DNA of 13,887 nt from NCBI GenBank assembly GCA_035719045.1, contig DASTGO010000440.1, positions 1 to 13,887 on the forward strand. The letters run 5' to 3'. Each line of letters opens with the position of its first letter. Position 1 is the stretch's first letter. Shown here piece by piece: positions 6,863-12,708 of this stretch. Origin of the DNA: DASTGO01 sp035719045. Its GTDB lineage: Bacteria > Actinomycetota > Actinomycetes > Actinomycetales > Kineosporiaceae. Below the pieces are notes generated by a model. That model saw only the letters and a list, made by a program, of their open reading frames with translations, was not told the DNA's origin and made no database searches. The position numbers were made by a program, and so were the translations under genes.

Positions 6863-7284
6863 TGTGGGAGGTATTGCCTGGACTCGGTGATGAGCGCCGG
6901 GGTGAGCAGCGGGCCGAAGCGCTCGGCGAGGGAGGCGATCTCGTAGCCGATGAGGCCGAGATCGCTGTCACCCTCGGCGACCACTCCCAGGCAGCTGCCG
7001 CCGGCGATGGTCGAGACCAGCAGGAAGCCCCGCTTCATCTCGATCATCACGAGCTTGAGCGCCTCGAAGTCGTAACGCCGGGCGGCGCTGCGGCCGAGGC
7101 TCGCCAGGCTCGACACGATCGCGGCGAGATGGTCGGCGTCGGTCCGGTTCAGGCCGTCCGAGCTGGCGATGAGCAGTCCGTCGGAGGACACCGCCACCGC
7201 CTCGCGCACTCCGTCCGTCCCGTGCACGAAGTTGCCGAGCAGCCAGCCGAACTGGTGCCGGTCCAGGTGGGTGTTCACGCTCAT
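6859..7284 (-). CDS. cvnB: Conservon roadblock/LC7 protein, CvnB-like
   Basis: Roadblock/LC7 domain protein of 141 residues, the usual size. Family landmarks are FGWLLGNFVHGTDGVREAVAVSSDGLLIA (about 12-40), AAIVSSLASLGRSAARR, EMKRGFLLVSTIAGGSCLGVVAEGDSDLGLIGYE and LTPAL near the end. Roadblock proteins dimerise and act as partners or GTPase-activating regulators of small Ras-like GTPases, so CvnD encoded downstream is the expected partner. The ATG at 7284 overlaps the cvnA stop (ATGA), and its own stop overlaps the cvnC start. Confidence 0.94.
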   Translation of the reverse strand: MSVNTHLDRHQFGWLLGNFVHGTDGVREAVAVSSDGLLIASSDGLNRTDADHLAAIVSSLASLGRSAARRYDFEALKLVMIEMKRGFLLVSTIAGGSCLGVVAEGDSDLGLIGYEIASLAERFGPLLTPALITESRQYLPQ

Positions 7285-9962
7285 CCGTCAGTCCTCCCGA
7301 CGTGGTCACTGCCTGCAGCCTGTCCTGGGGAGACAGTGACCTGTCCACGTTGCATACCTGCGCGCAGGGCCGTCAGCCGCGCGCGGACCTCCGCCGGCGA
7401 ATCGTCGACCGCCGGCCGGGCCGCCGCCGTCAGGTCGATCACCCGCCGCACCGGCTGGGGCTGCGCCGAACTCGGGCGGGCCTCCCGGGGGAGCCGCTTG
7501 CGCAGTCCGTTGCGCGTCCGGGCGGCGTCGGCGTCCGCGTCACCCGGACCGAGCTCTCCCGCGGTGGGATCAAACTTCCCCGCGGTGGGATATCCGGTGT
7601 CCGCGGGATGTCCGGAGTCGAGGGCGAGTGACCCGGTCGCCGGGCCCGAGATCGATCCGGCGGTCGGCACCGAGGCCGTGGCCGGACCGAAGGCCTCCTG
7701 ATACCCGGGGGCGGAGCCCGTCTGCCCCGTCGCAGGCGCCTGGGCTGCGGCCGTGGGGCGGACCTGGAACCCGTCGTTCGGCGCGGTCACCGTGAGGTCC
7801 CCGGCGAACGGGTGCACCAGGGGGTGGGCGCTGAGCATGCTGGACAGCTCGGCGGGCAGGGCCGGTCCGGGCTCCTCGTCGAGATCGTCGGCCACCAGCG
7901 AGAGCTCGGGGGTCCGGGCGGCGGGGGGCAGCACGATCGGCCCGCTGACCGGACCCACCGGGACCGGTGGCTGAGGCAGGGACAGCGGGGTCGGAGCCGG
8001 AGCCAGCAGCGGTGGGACCACGGCCACGGGCAGGGGACCGGTGGCGTGGCGGGGCCCTGCGACGGCGGGTGCCGTGCCCCGTCCCTCCACCGCCAGAGAG
8101 GTGGCGAGCAGGCCGGCCGGGAGGGTGACCCGGGCGGTGACCCCGGTGACCGGGCTCGGCAGCAGCTCGACCTGGGTCCCCGTCTCACCGGCCAGCTGGC
8201 CGACGACGAAGTGGCCGAGGAAGCGGGTGGGCGCGGCGATGAAGTCCTCCTCGCCACGCAGCCTGCGGTTGGCCTGACGCAGGTCCTCGCCGTTCATCCC
8301 GACGCCCTGGTCGGTGATGGCGATCAGGTAGCCGTCCACGAGCCGCCGCCCCTGCACCTCGACCTCGGAGTCCGGTGGGGAGAAGGTGAGGCCGTTCTCG
8401 ATGAGCTCCGAGAGCAGGTGCGCCACCGAGCCGACCGCCGTGCCGACGACGAGGGCATCGTCCACCCGGCGCAGCACGACCCTCCGGTACTCCTCGACCT
8501 CGGAGACGGCGGCCCGGATGACGTCGGCGATAGGCACCGGCTGGGACCACTGCCGCGGGCTGGACGCGCCGACCAGGACCAGCAGGCTGGCGGCGTTCCG
8601 GCGCATGCGGGTGGCGAGATGGTCCAGCTCGAAGAGGTTGGCCAGCGCGGAGGGGTCGATCTCCTCGTGCTCCAGGGCGGTGATGAAGCCGAGCTGACGG
8701 CGGATCAGGTTCTGGTTGCGCCGCCCGAGGTTCGCCAGCGACTCGATCGTGCGCCGCCGCTGCAGTGCCTGTTCGGTCGCCAGGCCGTAGGCCGCCGACT
8801 GCAGCCGGTCCAGTGCCGCGGCCACCGAGCGGATCTCCTCGGTCGCGCGCGTCGGGATCTGCACCGGCGGGGGCGGCTGCGCAGGATCGTCCTCCACCGC
8901 CCCGGCCTGCACCCGGCTCACCGCCGCGGGGAGCCGGTCGGCTGCCACGCTGTTCGCCTCGGCCGCCAGGGACGCCAGCGGCCGGGTGATGGACATCGAG
9001 GCCAAGGCCGCCAGGTAGATCGAACCCGCGAAGGTGAGCAGCACGACGATGACCAGTCCGGCGATCCGCTGGGCGGATCCCTGCTGCAGGTCGTGGGCGC
9101 GGATCTGGATCTGCGAGCCGACGTGCTGCTGGAGCTGGCGCAGGTCGTCCAGGACGGTGGTCATGCCCGACCACCAGGACTGCGGGTTCACCACGATGTG
9201 GTGGCCGTCGGCGGCCTCCACCGCGACCTGTTCGAAGTAGGCGGTGATCCGGGCGGCTCCGGTGGAGAACACGAAGTCGCCGGCCTGCCGCTCGGAGACG
9301 GTGGCCAACCGCTGGAACCGGGACAGCGCCGACTCCTTCGTCGCCCGCATGGCGGCGAACTGGACGAACTCGCCCGGGGCGAAGCCGCCGGCGGAGTACA
9401 CGCCGTTGAGGAAGGCACGTTCCTGGGACAGCCCCTCGGCAAGGTCCTGGAGGGCCTGCAGGGCGGAGGCACCACGGCGGAGTTGGTCGTCGGCGGCGCG
9501 GTCGAGACCGACGTCGACCGATGACAGGGCGGAGATCCGGTCGGTGAAGTACTGGAAGGTCGCCGCTCGTCCCGCGGTGGCCGCGTCGGTGGCGGCACGC
9601 ACCGCGCCGAGGCCGTCGAGCTGCTGCAGTGCCGAGCGCAGCTGGGTCTCTGCGGCGGAGTCGCCGGTGATGACCTGCAGCACCGCCGTGCGCTGCTGGT
9701 TCACCTGCTCCCGCGCGCTGGGGAGTTCGTTGCGGAAGCTGGGGTTGCCCCCGAGGACCGCGGCGGTGATGCCACGTTCCGCCGCCAGGCGGTACACGAG
9801 GTCCTGCACGGCAAGGGTGAGTCTGACGGACTGCGCCGTGGCCTGGGAGGTCCGGTAACCCTGCACCTGTCCGGTCGCCACGAACGCCAGCAGGACCAGG
9901 ACGACCACCGCGGGAAGGGCGAGGATGCGGGCGACCCGTCGCCGGATCGTGCCGCCGACCAT
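7281..9962 (-). CDS. cvnA: Nitrate-sensor-like histidine kinase, CvnA-like
   Basis: Membrane sensor kinase heading the conservon; 893 residues from the chosen start. Order: basic N-terminus, TM1 about 14-31, an extracytoplasmic NIT (nitrate/nitrite-sensing) domain about 40-290, TM2 about 300-322, a HAMP region (SITRPLASLAAEAN), a linker, a dimerisation region containing EHEE and FELDHLATRMRRN (about 431-456), and an ATPase domain with N-box ELIENG (N523), G-box DQGVGM (551-556) and GHFVVGQLA (583-591). The last 260 or so residues are Pro/Ala/Gly-rich and probably disordered, ending in the conserved-looking RLTALRAGMQRG. ATG at 9962 follows GGAAGGAG at good spacing and places TM1 near the N-terminus. 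GTG at 10034 and GTG at 10145 are in-frame alternatives with poorer ribosome sites. The signal sensed is not known; nitrate is only suggested by the domain. Confidence 0.92.
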   Translation of the reverse strand: MVGGTIRRRVARILALPAVVVLVLLAFVATGQVQGYRTSQATAQSVRLTLAVQDLVYRLAAERGITAAVLGGNPSFRNELPSAREQVNQQRTAVLQVITGDSAAETQLRSALQQLDGLGAVRAATDAATAGRAATFQYFTDRISALSSVDVGLDRAADDQLRRGASALQALQDLAEGLSQERAFLNGVYSAGGFAPGEFVQFAAMRATKESALSRFQRLATVSERQAGDFVFSTGAARITAYFEQVAVEAADGHHIVVNPQSWWSGMTTVLDDLRQLQQHVGSQIQIRAHDLQQGSAQRIAGLVIVVLLTFAGSIYLAALASMSITRPLASLAAEANSVAADRLPAAVSRVQAGAVEDDPAQPPPPVQIPTRATEEIRSVAAALDRLQSAAYGLATEQALQRRRTIESLANLGRRNQNLIRRQLGFITALEHEEIDPSALANLFELDHLATRMRRNAASLLVLVGASSPRQWSQPVPIADVIRAAVSEVEEYRRVVLRRVDDALVVGTAVGSVAHLLSELIENGLTFSPPDSEVEVQGRRLVDGYLIAITDQGVGMNGEDLRQANRRLRGEEDFIAAPTRFLGHFVVGQLAGETGTQVELLPSPVTGVTARVTLPAGLLATSLAVEGRGTAPAVAGPRHATGPLPVAVVPPLLAPAPTPLSLPQPPVPVGPVSGPIVLPPAARTPELSLVADDLDEEPGPALPAELSSMLSAHPLVHPFAGDLTVTAPNDGFQVRPTAAAQAPATGQTGSAPGYQEAFGPATASVPTAGSISGPATGSLALDSGHPADTGYPTAGKFDPTAGELGPGDADADAARTRNGLRKRLPREARPSSAQPQPVRRVIDLTAAARPAVDDSPAEVRARLTALRAGMQRGQVTVSPGQAAGSDHVGRTDG

Positions 9963-10203
9963 GGCGACGGCTCCTTCCACGGGATTCGCCACCCGTCGCG
10001 CGATGGGTCCGCGGTGGGCGGCGGCCGTGCTCACTGCGTCGCCGCCGCGGGCAGGCCGCCGGGAGGGCACCGATGCGGGGAGAGAAGGGTCCACCGACCG
10101 GGTGGGGGGACTTGCGAGCGCACAGCGGCTCCTCGGCGAAGGCACCTGGTCTGTCCGGGAGCGGGATCACCGCCCGACTAAGGCCGGAAAAGTACCAGAC
10201 GCC

Positions 10204-10241
10204 GCGAATTCTCTCTACGTTGCGGTAGGGGGGGAATTCGC
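10204..10241. promoter_or_regulatory. Inverted repeat, candidate operator upstream of cvnA
   Basis: GCGAATTC (10204-10211) and GAATTCGC (10234-10241) are perfect 8-bp inverted arms separated by 22 bp, with centres 30 bp apart (about three helical turns). GAATTC is uncommon in DNA this GC-rich. The position, about 240-280 bp before the chosen cvnA start, fits an operator for the conservon. Confidence 0.45.
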
Positions 10242-10437
10242 TGCGTGGCCAAAGAAGGCTTTACCGGCACGTACGGTAGGCGTGGGCGGCAGTTTTGCCT
10301 GTCATCGTTACGGAGAACGACCAAGATCGTACGGGGTGGTAGCGCCGTCGGGCGGAGCCGGCCGGACTACCGAGCCATGCCATCCGGACCGAACGGGAAA
10401 TCCCCGTGATGGTGTTCGGCCCGCGGCAGTGACGTCC

Positions 10438-10486
10438 TCGTCTGCCTGAGCCGTCCGCAGGCGCGGGGGGCGTCCCGGGCAGACGA
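10438..10486 (+). other. Structured stretch before the cysteine-rich ORF
   Basis: TCGTCTGCC (10438-10446) pairs with GGCAGACGA (10478-10486), a 9-bp perfect stem enclosing a GC-rich 31-nt segment that can fold further. It could be a terminator facing either way or a structured 5' leader of the ORF at 10578. It has no T-tract. Confidence 0.35.
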
Positions 10487-10577
10487 AGGTCCTCCGACGG
10501 CACCGGTGATGTGGGCGACCCTGCTGGCGTGACCGGGCGGGAGGGTATGCCGCACCTGGCTGCCGAGGAGGTCTGAG

Positions 10578-10685
10578 ATGGCCGTCGACGACGATCGTTG
10601 CGTCTGCTGGCAGTGCCGGCATGACGTGGACGAACATGACGCATGGGGCCGGTGCGGCACACCGGCCTGCGGTTGCGGCTGGTGA
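10578..10685 (+). CDS. Cysteine-rich 35-residue putative metal-binding peptide
   Basis: A micro-ORF of 35 codons preceded by GAGGAGG with a 6-nt gap to the ATG, among the best ribosome sites in the window. The product has six cysteines (C8, C10, C13, C26, C31, C33) and two histidines (H15, H20) in CVCWQCRH and CGTPACGCGW arrangements. This spacing suggests a small zinc-ribbon or other metal site, perhaps one or two ions. The N-terminus is acidic and there is no membrane segment or signal peptide. I do not recognise the family. It is convergent with the DUF3846-like gene, 67 bp away, with no overlap. The Cys pattern plus ribosome site argue for a real gene; the function is unknown. A chance ORF cannot be ruled out. 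Confidence 0.5.
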   Translation: MAVDDDRCVCWQCRHDVDEHDAWGRCGTPACGCGW

Positions 10686-10752
10686 CGCGCGGCCTGATCG
10701 GGTCCGTCGGCGGAGTGCGGAACTGCCCGCAGCCCGCAGCCGCCGTGCGAGG

Positions 10753-11184
10753 TCAGCCCGAGCCGGTCCCGTCGCCGGACGGTGGATCGCTGTGCTGGGG
10801 CTCGATGAGCCCGGAGGAACAGGCGGCAGCCAGTACCGCGGAGGGAACGTCGGTGTCGGTGGCGCCCCTGCCGAGCCCGGTGACCAGGAGATCGCCGCGC
10901 AACTCCAGCGGTGTCCGCGGGCGCAGGTGCAGCCGGTCGGCCAGTCTCGCGGCCCTGGGGTTGCGCGGCAGCCCGACCGCCACCCGGTCCTCGTCCAGGT
11001 AGAGCGCCACCGTCTGCCCGTCCGGCAGGAGAAGGGGCGTCTCGTCCAGCAATCCGCCCCCGATCAGTTCGCTGTAGACCTGTGCCCGGTCCTCCACCCG
11101 GACGAGGCGGACCGGCCGGCAGTCGTCGGCGGGCACCAGCAGTGCGGTGATCTCCCGGCAGCGGGTTCCCGGAGCGCGGCTCAT
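10753..11184 (-). CDS. DUF3846-like hypothetical protein
   Basis: A 143-residue soluble protein. The core (about 13-122) resembles DUF3846: ALLVPADDCRPVRLVRV, an IGGGLLDETP turn, YLDEDRVAVGLPRNPRA (61-79), LRGDLLVTG and a terminal DVPSAVLAAA. The last 20 residues are low-complexity. The family has no established biochemical role; it occurs in actinobacteria and phages to my knowledge. ATG at 11184 is chosen because AGAGGAGG lies upstream. The frame stays open as far as 11550, but the extra part is Arg/Pro/Ala-rich and unlike protein. It is divergent from the Xre/DUF5753 gene, with 395 bp of structured DNA between, so shared control is plausible. Confidence 0.65.
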   Translation of the reverse strand: MSRAPGTRCREITALLVPADDCRPVRLVRVEDRAQVYSELIGGGLLDETPLLLPDGQTVALYLDEDRVAVGLPRNPRAARLADRLHLRPRTPLELRGDLLVTGLGRGATDTDVPSAVLAAACSSGLIEPQHSDPPSGDGTGSG

Positions 11185-11282
11185 CGGCGGGCCTCCTCTC
11201 GTCGGCTGCTGTCTTCGCCGACGGCGAGTGGTGGTTGCGTGGTTCGCCGGCCCGGTGGCACCAGCGGGCCGGGGCTCGCCGG

Positions 11283-11298
11283 ATTGCGCCTGCGCAAT
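11283..11298. promoter_or_regulatory. Perfect palindrome, candidate operator
   Basis: ATTGCGC (11283-11289) and GCGCAAT (11292-11298) are perfect inverted arms around CT. The site is about 100 bp before the DUF3846-like start. Its size and symmetry suit a dimeric helix-turn-helix repressor, possibly the neighbouring Xre protein. Confidence 0.45.
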
Positions 11299-11350
11299 GC
11301 TTGTCGCTGACGGCGGGGCCGGTGCGGCGGGTGGTGCTTGGTAGGCAGGA

Positions 11351-11381
11351 CCTGCGGACGGCTCCGACTGCCGACCGCAGG
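11351..11381. other. Stable stem-loop with one A-A mismatch
   Basis: CCTGCGG (11351-11357) pairs with CCGCAGG (11375-11381). After an A-A mismatch, CGGC (11359-11362) pairs with GCCG (11370-11373), leaving a 7-nt loop. It may be a terminator, a structured leader of the minus-strand gene or part of a small RNA. No T-tract follows. Confidence 0.45.
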
Positions 11382-11505
11382 CCCCACCGGCTCGTGGCTG
11401 CCAGGAGAGCCTGGCGAAAGTCACCCACAGATGGGCGTAGGTGGCGTAGCGTGCTCGCCGAGGTTGTGTACTTAGAGTTCTAGTTCGATCACGCAATATC
11501 AACAT

Positions 11506-11538
11506 CTCACCGTGAGCAGTTGATCGGTGTCGTAGAGT
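11506..11538 (+). promoter_or_regulatory. Possible promoter/operator of the Xre gene
   Basis: CTCAC-C-GTGAG (11506-11516) is a perfect short palindrome placed about where a -35 box would lie for the -10-like TAGAGT at 11533-11538. No good -35 hexamer is seen. A related CTCACGGAGTG lies at 11546-11556, just downstream. This layout would suit autoregulation. Confidence 0.35.
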
Positions 11539-11579
11539 ATTGGCGCTCACGGAGTGTCCGGCCAGGGAGGTGATCGGGG

Positions 11580-12428
11580 ATGTCCTCGCCCGGGTCCACG
11601 GTGGTGCGCCGTCAACTGGGCCGCGAGCTGAGGGCGCTCAGAGAGGCCGCTCGCAAGACCCGCGAGGACGTCGCGGCAGCCTCGATCGCCTCGGTGGCCA
11701 AGCTCGCCCGGATCGAGGCAGGTCAGACGCCGGTGAAGCTCGCCGACGTCCGCGAGCTGTGCCGGCTGTACGAGGCGGGCAACCAGACGAGTGAAACGCT
11801 CGCCGCGATGGCGCTGGCCACCAACAAGGAGGCCTGGTGGGAGGAGTACGGCGCGGGCCGGTTACCACGCTGGTTCGGGATGTACCTGAGCCTGGAAGCG
11901 GTTGCCAGTTCGATCACCAGTTTCGAGCCGTTGCTCGTCCACGGGCTGTTCCAGACCGCCGACTACGCCCGTGAGGTGGAGCGTGCGGTCAGCCCAGAAG
12001 CTCCCGGCGAAACCGTCGAGAGCTATGTGACCGTCCGGATGGCCCGCCAGGAGCGGGTGTTCGGTCGCACGGGCCCACCGCGGGTCCGTGTCGTGCTCGG
12101 AGAACAGGCGCTGAACCCGGCCATCGGAGGGCCGGGACTGATGAGCGCCCAGTTGGAGCACCTCCGCCGGCGCAACGCGCTGCCAGGGGTGGAGGTGCGC
12201 ATCCTGCCGTACGCCTCGGGGCTGCATCCCGGGGTGTTCGGTGCGTTGACCCTGCTCGAATTCGACGATCCGAACGATCCGCCGGTGGCCTACCTGGAGA
12301 CCTACGACGCGGCGCGCTACCCCGAGGCGCCGCCGCAGGTCGCCCGGTTCCGGCGCCGGCTGGAGCTGATTCACGACATGTCCATCCCCTTGGAGGAGTT
12401 CCTCGATGAGCGCACAGACACCGCGTGA
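11580..12428 (+). CDS. Xre-type helix-turn-helix regulator with DUF5753 (Scr1/WhiJ-like)
   Basis: A 282-residue DNA-binding protein of the large actinomycete family that pairs with DUF397 proteins. Residues about 10-65 form the Xre helix-turn-helix (LGRELRALREAARKTREDVA, SVAKLARIEAGQ). Residues about 90-270 are DUF5753, with the family signatures YLSLEAVASSITSFEPLLVHG, LFQTADYARE, VRMARQERVF and LPGVEVRILPY. ATG at 11580 is preceded by GGGAGGTGAT, a near-perfect match to the 16S anti-Shine-Dalgarno sequence. It overlaps the next gene by 23 bp, so both are likely made from one message. In Streptomyces such regulators (Scr1, WhiJ) affect development or antibiotic production; the target here is unknown. 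The upstream palindromes are candidate autoregulatory sites. Confidence 0.93.
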   Translation: MSSPGSTVVRRQLGRELRALREAARKTREDVAAASIASVAKLARIEAGQTPVKLADVRELCRLYEAGNQTSETLAAMALATNKEAWWEEYGAGRLPRWFGMYLSLEAVASSITSFEPLLVHGLFQTADYAREVERAVSPEAPGETVESYVTVRMARQERVFGRTGPPRVRVVLGEQALNPAIGGPGLMSAQLEHLRRRNALPGVEVRILPYASGLHPGVFGALTLLEFDDPNDPPVAYLETYDAARYPEAPPQVARFRRRLELIHDMSIPLEEFLDERTDTA

Positions 12429-12627
12429 CCGTGAGGTCGGCTGGATCAAGGCCGCGGCCTCGGCCCAGGGCGGCAACTGCGTGCAGATGCGCCGGCATCA
12501 CCACGGAATCGAGGTGCGGGACAGCAAGGACCCGGGGGGTCCGATCCTGCACTTCACCGACGCGGAGTTCGCCGCATGGGTGGACGGCGCCAAGAAGGCC
12601 GAGTTCGACCACCTGTTCGCGGACTGA
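12406..12627 (+). CDS. DUF397 domain protein (Scr2-like partner)
   Basis: A 73-residue DUF397 protein showing the full signature: GWIKAAAS, GGNCVQM, GIEVRDSKDP, PILHFTDAEFAAW and KKAEFDHL. These small proteins are nearly always encoded next to an Xre/DUF5753 regulator and are thought to bind and modulate it; the Scr1/Scr2 pair of Streptomyces has been described as toxin-antitoxin-like. GGAGGAG lies 7 nt before the ATG at 12406, within the end of the upstream gene. The 23-bp overlap implies coupled translation. Assignment to the family is firm; the exact activity is inferred. Confidence 0.93.
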   Translation: MSAQTPRDREVGWIKAAASAQGGNCVQMRRHHHGIEVRDSKDPGGPILHFTDAEFAAWVDGAKKAEFDHLFAD

Positions 12628-12651
12628 GCGGGGCCCTCGGGCCGTCCTCCC

Positions 12652-12694
12652 TCACGCCGGTCCGGCCCTCCCCGTGGCGGCCGGACCGGCGTGA
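12652..12694. terminator. Strong bidirectional hairpin terminator
   Basis: Sixteen-bp perfect arms at 12652-12667 and 12679-12694 (TCACGCCGGTCCGGCC and its complement) flank an 11-nt loop. It lies between the convergent DUF397 and TldE-like genes. There is no T-tract, so it is of the stem-only type common in actinomycetes. Confidence 0.8.
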
Positions 12695-12708
12695 CGGAGA
12701 CCTGACGG

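Larger units (their letters stand above)
9963..10577. other. Long intergenic region upstream of the conservon
   Basis: About 615 bp without a convincing gene. The part nearest cvnA is an open frame but probably untranslated leader. Around 10190-10340 the DNA is locally less GC-rich and holds an inverted GAATTC-containing repeat, plus four related CGTACGG-like heptamers at 10218, 10270, 10306 and 10328. A promoter for cvnA on the minus strand is expected here, but no hexamer pair stands out. The right part carries a hairpin and the ribosome site of the micro-ORF. Confidence 0.5.
11185..11579. other. Divergent control region between the DUF3846-like and Xre genes
   Basis: About 395 bp without a supported gene. 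It contains a 16-bp palindrome (11283-11298), an imperfect hairpin (11351-11381), a TAGA-GT-TCTA palindrome (11473-11482) and CTCAC/GTGAG elements (11506-11516 and 11546-11556). The segment 11460-11545 is clearly more AT-rich than its surroundings, as expected for promoters of both flanking genes. Confidence 0.6.

Noticed and set aside
6720..7701. Plus-strand frame opposite cvnB and cvnC
   Set aside because: Shadow of overlapping, well-supported conservon genes.
7812..9524. Long plus-strand open frame opposite cvnA
   Set aside because: Antisense shadow; no recognisable domain and typical high-GC composition.
8185..10170. Long minus-strand open frame inside cvnA
   Set aside because: Arg/Pro/Gly-rich nonsense translation in another frame of a gene with clear kinase motifs.
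10547..10576. Nine-codon leader peptide before the cysteine-rich ORF (ATG to TGA ending 1 nt before the next ATG)
   Set aside because: The GGGAGG sequence is only 1 nt before its ATG and the peptide has no telling composition, so I could not support it as a gene.
10170..10577. tRNA or known riboswitch in the long intergenic region
   Set aside because: No cloverleaf, no TTCGA-type T-loop in context and no recognisable aptamer core was found by eye.
11185..11550. N-terminal extension of the DUF3846-like protein
   Set aside because: The frame is open, but the strong ribosome site at the ATG of 11184 and the low-complexity Arg/Pro/Ala content argue against it.
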